The position numbers were made by a program, and so were the translations under genes. Of a stretch of 64,000 bases of DNA, positions 11,901-24,532 are shown one piece after another. This DNA comes from Lichenostomus cassidix. Its lineage: Eukaryota; Chordata; Aves; Passeriformes; Meliphagidae. The stretch spans positions 93,640,443 through 93,704,442 of the forward strand of contig CM039182.1 of NCBI GenBank assembly GCA_008360975.2, written 5' to 3'. The notes beneath the pieces are model-generated. The model had not been told where the DNA came from and ran no database searches. It was given only the letters and a program-made list of their open reading frames with translations. Every line of letters starts with the position of its first letter. Within the stretch, counting starts at the first letter, position 1.

Positions 11901-14900
11901 TTTTTGAATTCATTTAAAAATGGGCTCATTACTTTCCTTTTTTAGTTATAATGCAAAATGTTTGGTGTCTATTTTGAATGTTATACCTTTTTAAGATATA
12001 AAGTAAATATTACCTAATTCTAAATGTCAGATTAAAAGCATAAATTTCTTTCATTGACTCCTCTATAATTACCTAAATATTGGTGTCAAGATTGTCAGTA
12101 AGAAGTGCTGAATAACTGAATCTGAGCACCTCAATATGGATCTGATACAAAGCATAAACACCTATTTCTCAGAACCTGATGACTTCTAACTATTAACTTT
12201 TATGACAAGCATAGAACAAGTGTCAAAAATTACACTGGTGGAATTTGCTGCAAGGCAAAAAATACGTGCTTTCCACAAGATAAAGCCCAAATTCTACCAA
12301 GTCCAGTTCTGAAACAACGCCTGTTAGGGAGTGGGAAAAGGTGGTGCTGCTCTTATGTAGAGTCCATACCTCACACATGTGAAAGGATCAAGCAACCCCA
12401 AACTGAAAAGCCTAGTTATGCCCTTGAACATTCCAGTTTGCCATTTCCAGCAGACGTCACTATAGAGCAAGGATTCATGCAGGCTGAAAAAATGGCAACA
12501 CTATCCAAAGGAATTACGATAAAAACATTTAAGAAGGCTTAGCTATTAAGATAATAGTAGCTAAAATCAGAATTATTAGCTTATTAAAATTAAAGATCCA
12601 TATAAAGATAAACCATCCTTTTAATTATCAGAAAGAAAAAGCGGTATTGATTTTAAGCTTCTGGCAATAACAAAGCACAGAAAAGCTTAATACATACAAA
12701 ATATGTCTGTCTCTTGGGATGTATGAAAATCACAACTGTAACACTAAGAAATGCACACGAATAAAAAACTTCAAGTATGTTTTCTAACATAAACCCACAT
12801 GTGATAGATATTAATGCAATGAGCATACAGCCAGATATACCACTACCCATAAAGAAGCAACTGCTTTTTCACTCATATATTTTTCTACATTTATCATCAC
12901 CAAGCAGCCTTTACTCATTCCCCAAATCCTAGTATTTACCTGCACATAGAATCATCAAAATTCTGTCCAATAGCATTTATGCAATAACAGAAAAATCAGC
13001 ATACAATAACAGTGAAAGGTGATGGTAGCTTTCAGAAATATAGTGAATGCATTACAGGCTCTAACATGCTGATGAAATACCTAATATTCTTTTCCTGTTT
13101 AAAAAATCAACAGAAAATAATTCCACCCATCCAGTATTTTTGTTGTAACATTTACTGCCTTAAGAATTAAAACTGTTGAGTCCATTCTGTGCCGTGGCTT
13201 TCAATCCTGACTGGCTGGAGTTTGTCTGAAAGACAAATGCTACTCAAGGTAGTGCAAGGCTAAATGTTGTAGGCAAGTCTCTGGGAAGACTTGTCTCTGA
13301 GACATAAATTCTAATGACAAAAGGCACATAAAGGGAATTTTTTCACTATACCATACCTCAAACAATGTGTCCTGTTTCCTCTGTGAGCTTGGGTAATTTG
13401 TCTGGCCTACAGAGAAGAGTCACGGTGAAGTTTTTCCTAATTTTCTCTATTGCTTGTGATCTGATATTTGCATAAAACAGGATGAAGCACTCTCTATGTC
13501 TGATACAGACTGGAGAGTATAAAGCAACATAGAACATCCCCTTCTGAGAATACTGGGGGAGAATGAGGGAACAAAAAACCACTTGCCTATTGTCCCTCCT
13601 CATGAGCATTGGCTCAATGGCCATTGGCTCTGGGGTCTTCATTCTGTGAAAGAGAGTACATGTAGGTACAGCAACTACTTGGAAACTTATTTACCTCTTT
13701 TCTTGAAGCAACCATGCAGAAAATGAGCATGAAAAGCCCTTCATCAGACTGCTTCTATGGATATTTCTCCTGGCCAACTTGGGGGTCCTTGAGAAGTGTT
13801 CCTGTGACTGAGAGATGAGACTGGAGGTTCTGGGGGGCTGATAGCTGATTTCCAACTTGAGAACTCAGCACCTGGGCTTAGTGACTGAGTTATTTTCTGG
13901 AGATTGAGAATTTTTTGATGTGCTTCTTTGTTAATTTAGTTTAGAAGCTTTCCTTAATGACTAATGAGTCATAAGTTTTGTGGTGCCTCACAGAGCTATG
14001 GCTCATCCTCATGGCACACTCCCAAAAAGGTGCCTCTAAGTGCCAAAAATGCATTGAAGTTTAACTAGTTAAAAGATTTGTACACATTATTGCTCTGGAG
14101 AGGGAAAAGAAAGAAAAGCTCTGTAGTATTATTCTTGGCTTAGAGAGTAAAGTCTTAGAGACTTCACACTCTTCCAGTCATATTATACTTTATCAGCCAT
14201 AGCCAGGAATAAGCACATGTTATTACCCAAGTAAAGTCAGTCATTTATGAGTTCAGCAGATCACAGGAGTTGAGCCTCTCATTTTCAAAAGGATAACCAA
14301 TGGCTGAATTGTTTCTGGCAATACAGACTTTCTCAATACAAAACCCAGAAGTCTAAGAAAAAAAAATCACTCAGCAATGGCCCAGGTCCAATGCCAATAC
14401 GCATATATGGGAAAATGTGCATAGGCATGCATAAGCATCTTTAAAATTGTGATTAGAAATTTTTTGTTTGTTATACTTTCTATTAATGAAATGTTACCAG
14501 CAGAATAGCACACCTGGGGATGTATGGCTTTCTTTCTCTTGGTGTTATATTGCTGTGGAAGACTGCAAAACGAAAATACTAGACCAGACTAGAGAATCCT
14601 GTTATTGTCAAAAGTGAAAATATTTTTTTAAAATCCATGATTAGCAACTCCCTACTTTGCTTCTTAGCACAACTGCTCTTCATGATACTTGCAAATGGAG
14701 CACCACATGAACATTGGCTGCTGCCACGCCCTTCCTGTTGCTAATCTGTCTTTTTAAATTTAATTTCTTTTATGGTGGCTTTTCCACTGTTTAATTAGGC
14801 CATAGGGAGTAAAGAGAAGCAGTCTCACTGTCCCTTCAGAGTTTATTTCACAGACTGTTCCCTTCAAGGATTTTATTTCTGTCATTGAAAGCAGACATCC

Positions 14901-17900
14901 TCATATTGCTTAAACACAGAAAATGATTAATACAATGAGATTGTTATGCTCCTAGCTAAAATGGCCTTCTTTGTAATGTGAGCTACAACAGCTTGAAAAG
15001 ATGGGTGCTGACACTACACTACAGCTGACAGTTTTTCTTTTTTTAGGTGTACTATTATTGGGATCTGTAATTCTGTGTGACCCATAATAATAATCCCACC
15101 ATTCTCTTCATATTAATATCATAAATTCTGCAGACATAGATGATATTATCATATATCAAATATGACCATAAAACCAATGTGATCTTAACACCTTTGGATT
15201 TATCTTGAAAAGAAAAATACTAGATAAAATCATTTATGCTGATATCACCAAGTCTCTACTGGGTAACACTAACATGGTAAGATTATAATATATATTTAAG
15301 AGGATAGGCAGTTTTGACAGCTTTATTAATCTGTTCCTTGAGTTAAACTTCTGTATAGTTAATTTTTATGTTATTTAACAGTCAATGTTTTCCATTCCAT
15401 GTCCCTGGCCATGAGCTTGAAATTCCTCAAAAGCCGTCTTTGGTATAATATTCAGCACATACATTAAAGAGCCTAATTTAAAGGAGCACCAGTCAAATAA
15501 TAATATTTTACAATATTTAAATGAGACCTGCCTAGTGCCACTGCAGTTAAAGGTCTCTGAGCTAATTCGAACTCACTGTGGGTTAAAACAGCATGCTCAG
15601 CTTTGGAGTGGTTTACAATGAAACGCACGACACGCAAATATCAAATTGAGTTAATACTGGTTTCGAGTTTTGTATCTCTGAGACCACTTAGACGTCCCAG
15701 TAACGTGATCGCAGTGGAGAATTCTGGAACACTTAGAAGACTGAAGCAAAAGCTGAATTTAAAATACTGAAACCTTCAATTTGCCACCTCCTTCTTCCCA
15801 CCTCTGCTCTCATCAGAATTAGAATTTCCAGACAGATTGTACCACGTGATTGTATGTTTGGACAACTGCTATAATAACAATAAAAAAAAGAGGGAGCATA
15901 AAGTGGCTGAGGTGCTGAGGCTGCCAAAGAAACTGCGCCACATGCAAACATGATTATCCTTGTTTTAAGTAAAAATCTTAAGTCAAATTTGCTTCAGCAC
16001 AAAGGAACTATCCAGGGGCCTATACACCACTTATGCCTTCAGTCAAGAGCACCATGGCAGCAAAAGTGCTGCACTCCTACTTAGTAATGACGGAACAGTA
16101 TTTGCGAGGAATTTTTACAAGGCACATAAGCCTACGTGCTATGAAATCCCTTTTTACAGAGATGCTCTGCAAAGCACCAAACAGGGAGGCTAAAGCAAAC
16201 AGGCTTGTCTGGGAAAAAGGAGGCAGTAGCAGAACAAAAGAAAGCAACAATGAACAGCACAGCTTCAGAAATACAGATCAAAAGGTGCATTATTGCTACT
16301 GGGAAGAGGATTTTTTCACGATTTCTTTGCAGCAAATGTATTCAGACCCTAGTTTCAGCTACTTGTTTTGTATGTTGTTGGCATGAAACTCTGCCCCTCA
16401 AAGATCACACCCCTGTGAGAAATTACATACTTTTTTTTTCAAATGTCCACATCTCATAAAAAGCAACACATGATGGAATTTCAGTAATATAGCTGTCATT
16501 AGGAACCAAATTTCTTTATGAGGTGCACAGGCATTTCAAGAGGATAAACAAGTTTTCTCTCACTGAGTAGTCAATAAAAGATGAGAGTCTCAGTTGAACT
16601 ACTAAAAAAGCAGGGAGTAAGCACAGCCCTGGCTCTACCTTCACAACTACTGTTAGAAATAAGCAGAGAAAGGGGCAATGGTTGTTGAAATCAGGAAGTC
16701 ATTCTTCTTGAATGTGTCTTCAACACTATAGAGCTACCAATCACTGCAATATTTTCACAACTCGTGTTAGCTCAGATATTTAAGGGCTTAACGTCCCAAG
16801 TTTCTAAACTCAAATATCTAAGTAAGAACAGTTACTTGTTTTCCTTTCTGAAGGAAGAGAGAAATTCGGTGACATTAAATGCAAGTAACAGAGATCAGAA
16901 ATTACCACCCAGATCAGCTATGCACCAACACATAAGCTGGTAATACCAACACTCTTGTTGCATCCACTGTAACCAGAGGGTTGTAGGAGAACTTTGTTTT
17001 GGGCACACAATCTCCCCATACAACCCAGACTCGCAGCTGTGGCTATATGCCACAATCTACTCCTCAATATACAAATTTACTTTGACACAGATGACTTTAA
17101 TGGCTTTTTCTTTGTAGCTTTATAGTATATTGTATAATTAATTCAGGAATTAAAGCTGCCTAAATGCATTCAGAAACAATGAGCCACTCTTTGGAGCTGT
17201 TGCAGTCTATTTTGTCAATAACCCTAGTTCACGAGGTTCTTGTTGCTACACATCAATACAATAAGAATTGTGTACTCTGGATATTTACATATCTATCCCA
17301 TGGAGAGATTCACATTTTTAAAGACTCCTTAACAATAGATTTTTTCATGTTTTACTTAAAATAATAATCTTCATACAAATATAGAAAATCAGTTTCCAAA
17401 TGAAATAAGTAAAAACATTTCATATAATTTATCTGGCAAATATGCTCCCAACATTTGAAATTAATTCCCAATATTTTTAAAGTGTAATCAACTTCATGAG
17501 TTTTTCCTTAAAAAATTTTACTTTCCTCTTGAGAGTATCCAAAGACTATTAAAAACCCAAAGGAAAACATACATGACAAACTGAAAAGTCAGAAAGGATA
17601 CTATAATTGATTTATTTTCCTTAAGGGTGACAAAAGAGTTGTAGGAGAGAGACGTGGAAGAGAAAGAGGTGGCCTCCAGAAAAGGGGGAAAAGAAAGTTA
17701 AATTTGCCTGCTTTCTTTCTGAATTCCCACATATTACTTCCACCATGGAAATATCAAGGATGGCTTTAATTGGCTTTGCTCAGTGCCTGTACTAGGTATC
17801 TCAGAAGCCATTAATTTGGAAGCCATCTCCTCTTGACTCAAAGCCAAAAGCATTGTTTCTTTAGGAGGAACAACCAGCTGAGATGACAAAGTAAGAGACA

Positions 17901-20599
17901 TTTTCATTTTCTGATCTTGGAGTTTTTGATTATACCAGCCACACTGAGGTGTGCTCTGACCAGGGAGGATGGCACCACATGAGTTACACCAATGGCTTCT
18001 TTAAAAGATGGAATAGTTTTCTGTTCCTCAATACTGGCTGTCCAAAGTATGTGTGTGGTGAAATTTTGTACACAAATAAATATACAATTTTCTCTTTTCA
18101 GTACCTTGTATGTGTTCTTACTCCAAAAATATATAGCCCTTTTTTTTGAGAGCAGTATGTTCACAACATAAGAAACAAAATCTGGAAAGCAGAAAAAGAG
18201 CAGCACTCTAACTCACTGATAGGAATATGGTGTGACAGGAGGGATGAATAATCAAAGATACAGTTGATAGTTTACTGTTGAAATAAATTAACCAATCCAC
18301 TGACAAAAAGTCTTGCCTACTGTATTTTATAGATACAGCTCTGACATATTTTGATCACAAACAGTTTCAAAAGAGGATCACTCTGCCAGCTGGGCTGTTC
18401 TTAAACAAAACCTCTATGTTTTGATCCAGGAAACATCAATCATCATGTCTCCAAAACCATTACCATTTATTGAGCATCCATTAATATGCTCAATGCTAAA
18501 TAAAGCAGAGGAACATGCTGTCCTTATCCACATTTCTGATCATCTGTCCTATATTTTTGAAGTCAGTTTGTCTCTGCATAAACTCAAACATCTAAAGTAA
18601 ACAAACACAGAAATATTTTGGTGACTATGTACTACACTGCCATACTTTTTGCATGCTTGGTTTATCTTTCACATTCTGTAAATATAAAATAACTCCATTC
18701 GAACTGCAGGGAAAAGAACTGAAAACAAGACTCTGCTGGACAAATATGCCTGAAAAAGGAGTCAGGCTGCACAGGGGCCATGAATTCTGGGGGTGTTTTA
18801 GCAAAGTGAGGACAGAGACCTGAGCAGCTGCAGAGAGCTAAGAATGAGAAGGGTACCTCTGTGATGGCATAGATGAAAAATACAAGGGATTTCAAGGGGA
18901 AACAAGAGGATACGAACATCAGCACTGATTACAGGATGTGTTTCCTGCACACAGGAGAACATTTAGCTAAGCCATGTTCAGTATCTCTGATGTAAGTTAC
19001 ACACCAATTTATAGAATCAAGCTCATAGATAATATATCATAGGTAATGGCTATCCACAGGAATTCATACAAGCAAATATGTTGCTTCTGAAGGGAAGAAA
19101 ATACACCTTTTAACAGAGAAAAAATGACAACATCCTCTCAAAGAAGATAAAACGTTTTAGATGCAATAACAAACACACATATTGAGAATATGGAAATCTA
19201 CTTCTGGATCACCTTTAAAAAAAAAGCACACAAAAACCTGTACCTGAACAACCTCAACGATCATACTATTGTCAAAGTATTGGTTGAATTTTGATCACAT
19301 AAAGCATAAAAAAATTGATTCAATTCACCATTTTAAAAAAGGGATGAATATGTATCAGATGTTCTTACAGTTCTGTCTACCTGCTGTGTTAGACAAGAAA
19401 TAAAGGTGATGTTCATAAAGACAATGATAAAATTTCCTTCACTTAATAGTCAACTCCCTGATTACTGGCCACTGGAGTATTAGGTTGAATTGCACCACTG
19501 ATGAACAGCCAAGGGCCTCAGTTAACAAAAATCAGTGCTTTTGAAGTCTTTAATGATCAGAAAAAAATGAATGAAAGCATTTTTCAAGATTATGATTGTC
19601 ATTAGGAAATGCTAATTACATATTAGTTTAATAATCACCACATGATCATTTACCAAAATTATTAAATTTTTTTACTTACTTGGAAGAATGAACCTCTTTT
19701 TTTTTTACAAAGTGTTCACAATAGTGCTTTTGAAGCTAAGAATTTTAGGATTACACATCTTCTGAAGCTGGGCCATTACTGCTGGAAAGCTCTGATCTGA
19801 GTTTAATGCCAACCCATCTTATTTCACACACTTAAAGATATATATTACCCTCTTAAGGAAAGTTACCGCAGTGTACAATTCATAAAGCACAGGTAATTTT
19901 CCCACAATAAAAGCTCTACAATTAAAAGTTAAACTCCAGCAAAAAACCATTTGTTAATTAATATATATGTGCTAAGTAAAATATGTCACTTCTCAATACT
20001 GAACTGAGATCTCACCTAAATCATGAAGGTATTAGCCAACTACCAAACATATCTATAAGAGCTGTATCATCCCACAGTACAACAAATTAATATACCACTA
20101 GTATTACAGTAAGACTGCTTACTTTTGATAGCAAAAATATAATTTTATTTTTCTGCATAGCAGTTTTACACCAGTTCTACAGGTCAAGTTGCATCAGCAG
20201 CCACTAACTTGATCACAGCAACAACAGAAAACAGCATTATGTGCTAAAGTGAACTCAAATGAAATTTCTCTCAACCACTGAGAATTTTTACCATTCCGAT
20301 CAACTCTATTAATAATTCAGTATGTAAGTTCTTTTTCCCACCTGCAAGTACAAAAACTCCAAAAAGAAGAGTTTTCCTATTCTCAGTTTAAAGGTCACAT
20401 TTTAAACAACTAGTAGTAGCTTCAACAATGACTTTCTCTTAAGGTGAGAACATAATAGAACTGTGTTTAACTGTACAGCTTTAAAACATACAAGCAGAAT
20501 AAAACCTGAACACTATAGAAAATATTTCCTATGTTATTTCTAATCTAAGATCAATGTTCTCACTTGGAACAGACCCTTGTGGCAAAGGGGCACATCTCT
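11901..20599. other. AT-rich noncoding DNA
   Basis: No gene was seen. The only point of note is the possible conserved element at 15.5 kb. ORFs such as 13642-13358 (minus), 16033-16386 (plus) and 18206-17904 (minus) show no motif and overlap ORFs on the other strand. Confidence 0.55.
15530..15730. promoter_or_regulatory. Candidate conserved noncoding element
   Basis: About 200 bp of complex sequence with CpGs unusual for the neighbourhood ('aacgcacgacacgcaaat', 'gacgtcccagtaacgtgatc') and motif-like words such as 'tcaaattgagttaatac'. No repeat and no ORF. The call rests on texture only. Confidence 0.28.
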
Positions 20600-20989
20600 G
20601 CATTATTGACCTTAAGAACATCTGTGCACCTTGGCCACAACAACCCCCTGCAGCATTACAGGCTGGGGACAGAGTGGCTGGACAGCAGCCAGGCAGAAAG
20701 GGACCTGGGGGACTGTCTGACAGTGGCTGAACATGAGCCAGTGTGTGCCCAGGTGGCCAAGAAGGCCAATGGCATCCTGCCCTGTATCAGGAATAGTGTA
20801 GCCAGGACCAGGGCAGTGACTGTCCCCCTGTACTCAGCACTGGTGAGGCCATATCTTGAGTGCTGTGTCCAGTTCTGGGCCCCTCAATTTAGGAAGGACA
20901 TTGAGGGGCTGGAGTGCATCCAGAGAAGGACAATGGAGCTGGTGAAGGGTCTGGAACATAAGTCCTTTGAGGAGCAACTCAGGGAGCTG

Positions 20990-20995
20990 GGGTTG
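20990..20995 (+). repeat. Left target-site duplication GGGTTG
   Basis: A 6-bp copy immediately before the LTR start, identical to 21256-21261. It belongs to the CR1 sequence at the integration point. Confidence 0.88.
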
Positions 20996-21255
20996 TGTGG
21001 CTAGCACAGTTTTTCCCATGGGAAGTTTTCTTGTGTTTTTGTAAATAAAGATAAAGTTTGGATGTTTTGGAACAGTGTCCCAGAACTTGGGCAGTGCAGG
21101 CCTGGCCAATCAGGCCTGGGGGAAGCTTCTGACTGACCAATCTGGGGACTTTTGAGAACTCTATAAATGTGATGAAATCAAAACAATAAAGGTCATTCCT
21201 TCTTGCCACTGAGAACCGATGCATTCATTACTCTGCTAGCTGCTCAACAGCGACA
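20996..21255 (+). mobile_element. Solo LTR of an endogenous retrovirus inserted in CR1
   Basis: A 260-bp block interrupts CR1 exactly. It starts TGTGGC, ends GCGACA (TG...CA termini) and is flanked by the 6-bp direct repeat GGGTTG at 20990-20995 and 21256-21261. A TATA box (TATAAAT, 21162-21168) and a polyadenylation signal (AATAAA, 21185-21190) lie in the order and at the short spacing of an LTR in plus orientation. Known: alpharetrovirus LTRs have the same compact TATA-to-AATAAA arrangement, and their integrase makes 6-bp duplications. Inferred: a solo LTR left by recombination of a small, alpharetrovirus-like or class II element. No gag, pol or env is present. Confidence 0.88.
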
Positions 21256-21261
21256 GGGTTG
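21256..21261 (+). repeat. Right target-site duplication GGGTTG
   Basis: A 6-bp copy immediately after the LTR's terminal CA, after which CR1 resumes. Confidence 0.88.
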
Positions 21262-22423
21262 TTTAGTCTGGAGAAGAGGAGGCTCAGGGGTAACATGATC
21301 ACTCTCAAAAATTTCAGGAAAGGAAGTTGGAGCCAGGTAGGGGTTGGCCTCTTCTCCCAGGCAACCAGTGACAGCACAACAGGACACAGCCTTAGGCTGT
21401 GTCAGGGGAGGTTTAGGTTGGATGTTAGGAAGAATTTCTTCACAGAGAGGGTGATTAGACATTGGAATGAGCTGCTCAGGGAGGTGGTGGAGTCACCATC
21501 CCTAGAGGTGTGTAAGGAAAGACTGGATGTGGCACTTGGTGCCACGGTCTGGTTGACATGGTGGTGTTTGGTCATAGGTTGGACTTGATGGTCCCAAAGG
21601 TCTTTTCCTACTTAGTTGATTCCGTGATTCTGTGATCTCAATTCAATTTAGCAATGAAATAATATTACATCACTACTCTTGGTATGCTTAATAGTCCCTA
21701 CTCAATATGGGCGTATTTTGGTAACAGGACAATAATCTTACTTGATCTTTGCACAGAAATAACTAAAGTTGACTAATTTAAATGCACACTAGTTTAAATC
21801 ACAGTGTAAAAGCATAAATGGCTGCCTCTGACTGATTTCTATAGCTGCTAGGGCAGAGGCACAAGATAAGCTTCAAGGGAAAGCAGACATGCTACTGCCA
21901 AAGTCTGGTGCACCCAAGCCTATACAATGTGTTTAATCTCTTCCACCAAGGGCACTGTAACTTACTCCTGATCACACTCACTGGTAGAGAAAGAGTTACT
22001 GGGAGGAAGAGGCAAAGTTCAAGAGACCCTTTGTGGGAAGAGTCTTCAAACCAATTATTTAGATTTGTTTGAATTAAAAAAAAAAACCAAAGAAACAAAT
22101 GATAGATCCTCTGAATAGCTGCTCAAATTGCAACTGAAATGCAAATGTATGCGGACATAGTGCAAAATCTCTTAACACTGGCTATATTTAATCAGGTAGC
22201 ATAGAGAAACATCATGTCCAGAAGACAAACCACTTTGAGACTTTGGCATAGGAATGTGGAAACCTTCACAAATACATCCCTCTGTTTTGAACCTTGGCCA
22301 GGTCAGTGTTACTCAAAAGTGTGAATTGTGCCTGTAATATCAGTCGGCAGTGCTGTGGGACCAGTTTCCTCTACAAGATCACATTTGCCACTCTTGTTGG
22401 CAGTTTCACTTTAAGGAGAGAAT

Positions 22424-22434
22424 GGGGGGGGGGG
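22424..22434 (+). repeat. G11 homopolymer
   Basis: A single run of 11 G. There are no neighbouring G runs that would make a canonical quadruplex. Confidence 0.9.
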
Positions 22435-22604
22435 AATGTAAACTGAGCTATTCATGTCTAAAGGTGGTAGCTACAGATCAAGGTTAAGACATTAGCAGGG
22501 CCACGTGAGGATTCTCCACTACTTTCTTCTGTACTTAGTCTGTGGAACAGAGGAATTAAGTCTCTGTGGCTGTCAATCTGGCTCTTTTCATGAGTTCTAA
22601 ATTC

Positions 22605-22634
22605 ATATAAATAAATAAATAAAATTATTTATTT
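22605..22634 (+). repeat. AAAT microsatellite with palindromic end
   Basis: Four AAAT-type units are followed by ATTATTTATTT, forming a small AT palindrome. Confidence 0.8.
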
Positions 22635-23699
22635 CAACTTGTCATTTGGGTAAGATCTGTTTTATTGCTGCAATTTTTTGCTGTAGTATGTACAAATCAA
22701 TCACAAAAGTCTCTATGATGCAAACCCTTTATAAAATTGTTACCTATGTAGTTTCTTCCAAAGAAGCCTCAGATGCTGTGACAGTGATACTAAACCTACA
22801 TCAAAAAATAAAATCTTTAAAAAAACATAACTTCAATGTTTTGCTTTCAGAGAATTTTTATAAAGCTCACATTCTAGAACCAGGCATTTAACACACACTC
22901 CGAGCATTTAACTACATTCCATGCTAAATAAATTCAGACCAAGAAATTTAGTTAAATGTATCTTCCCCTTGAAAAACAATCTCAAACCTAATTTTCTGTT
23001 ACTCATTGTGACTTTTGACACTTTTCCTTTTGCAAATTCCTTTGATTAAAAAGTTCAGAAAACATCACCTGCCCCATTTCTTAACTGCTATGTTAATTTG
23101 ATCTGTATATTTTTAAAGAAACATTTATTTTCATAAGGACACAATCAGTGCAGTCACTGATTGTAGCAAATAAATACAGCTTGGATTTGCATTATGATGA
23201 TATATAAGGACAATATATTTTACAGCTATCTGTTTATATAATACCATTGACAGACTATGTTTTTAAAGGATGAAAATGCTAAATGTTGCGCAACCTGTTT
23301 TAGAGAAGGGAATTTAAGCCAAAAAGATTTATTCTGGAAAAACAATTAAGGTTAGGACATATGCTAGCATTCAAATAACAGTAAGACCAAGTCGGAACTT
23401 GGTATATGGTATACTTTTCAGGAACACATTTTCAAATGAACCTAATGTTATCCCTTCATCCTATACCAGTGTTTTCATAGACATGGAGCTGATGGAGATT
23501 CAGAGAATTAACAGAGATTTCTGGCTTTCTTTATGTCAGCTTTGAAGGGATTCCTTTGCCTTCAGCACGCAGATAGATAAGAGGTGCTGAAGAATACTGG
23601 AGAAAAGACATCAATAGGTTCATTAAACTTTTCCTACCCCTAGGAGGGCTCACATGCACCAACAGTTGAGCCTACTCAACAATTGAGACATGGGCAAGT

Positions 23700-23953
23700 A
23701 GGGACAAGACAACAGAAAACAGTTTAAACTAAAGAAGAGGAGATATTTAGGTTAGTTACTTGGAAGAAATTCTTTATTCTGTGAGTGGTGAAGAACCAGA
23801 ACAGGTTACCCAGGGAAGCTGCAGATATCCCATCACTGGAAGTGTTCAAGGCCAGGTTGGATGGGGCTTTGAGCAACCTGGTCTGTCCCTGTCCATGGCT
23901 GGGAGGGGTGGAAGTACATGACCTTTAAGGTCCCTTCCAACACAACCCATTCA
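23700..23953 (+). mobile_element. CR1 LINE 3' end fragment
   Basis: Sense-oriented CR1 tail with the landmarks 'cccatcactggaagtgttca', 'aggccaggttggatggggct', 'ttgagcaacctggtct' and 'ttaaggtcccttccaac'. These are characteristic of the last ORF2 codons and the 3' UTR of bird CR1 subfamilies. The terminal octamers are lost or decayed. It is a different subfamily from the copy at 20.6 kb, whose tail wording differs. The left boundary is soft, since similarity fades before about 23740. Confidence 0.9.
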
Positions 23954-24488
23954 AAGAAAGATTATATGTATAAAGGATAGCAGAAAAAAGAGTAAAAAAA
24001 AACCAAGCTCCATAGAAATACAATCTCTCTCCTTCCTCCTACACAGCAGGAAGAATTCATTTCCTAGCAGGACCTCACATGAGGAATGAGGCAATGCTCT
24101 GTGGGTCACACATGCCCACTCATCAACACTGCCCTTGCATTGCTGCACTTTCTTGGTTCCAGGACTAATCTCTCTTCCTCTCTTTTTTTCTACCACCACA
24201 GATTTGCTACTGCCTCCAGCCATCATATCCACCCAGGATGATATCAGCATGGGGAAAAGCAAAGGGCCAAAGCCTTTCCTGCATGAAAAGAACAAGGATT
24301 ATTCCTTTGGGCTTGGTGCCATTCTTTGTGTGTGATATACTCAAACCTCACTATTCAGTAACCACTGAGAAACTAGGACACGAAGTTACAGAAGTTCATG
24401 CCCAAGCTGGTAAGTCCTAAGGTCATATTAAGTATATTTCAATTACAATGAAGACTGAATGGTTTCATTTAAAACAAAGCAAAAAATC

Positions 24489-24532
24489 CCCCAACCAAGC
24501 AACCAACCAAAACCAAACCAAACCAAACCAAC
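24489..24532 (+). repeat. CCAAA / CCAA simple repeat
   Basis: CCAA units grade into CCAAA units and end in an A run. It is a plain microsatellite. Confidence 0.85.

Larger units (their letters stand above)
20600..21635 (+). mobile_element. CR1 LINE, 5' truncated, split by a solo LTR
   Basis: The sense strand carries the C-terminal part of CR1 ORF2 (reverse transcriptase-endonuclease polyprotein) and the short 3' tail. Left part, ORF 20564-20995: landmarks [17 protein letters not shown] and LVKGLEHKS. Right part from 21256: [27 protein letters not shown] and VVESPSLEV. The tail has 'ggtcttttcctac' and ends in two ATTCTGTG-type octamers ('gattccgtgattctgtga'). An LTR with its target duplication lies between the halves. 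The two flanking frames differ by one position (codon starts 2 and 1 modulo 3), which is the offset expected from 266 inserted bases, so the ORF was open across this junction before insertion. The copy is 5' truncated, as is usual for CR1, and inactive. The exact 5' boundary is uncertain by some tens of bases. Confidence 0.92.
21636..23699. other. AT-rich noncoding DNA between two CR1 fragments
   Basis: Only a G11 run and an AAAT microsatellite were seen. No gene and no further repeat family were recognised. Confidence 0.55.

Noticed and set aside
20834..21224. Minus-strand ORFs across the CR1 and LTR
   Set aside because: They are antisense to CR1 coding sequence and the LTR, so they are shadows.
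22424..22434. G-quadruplex
   Set aside because: A single G run without partner runs nearby.
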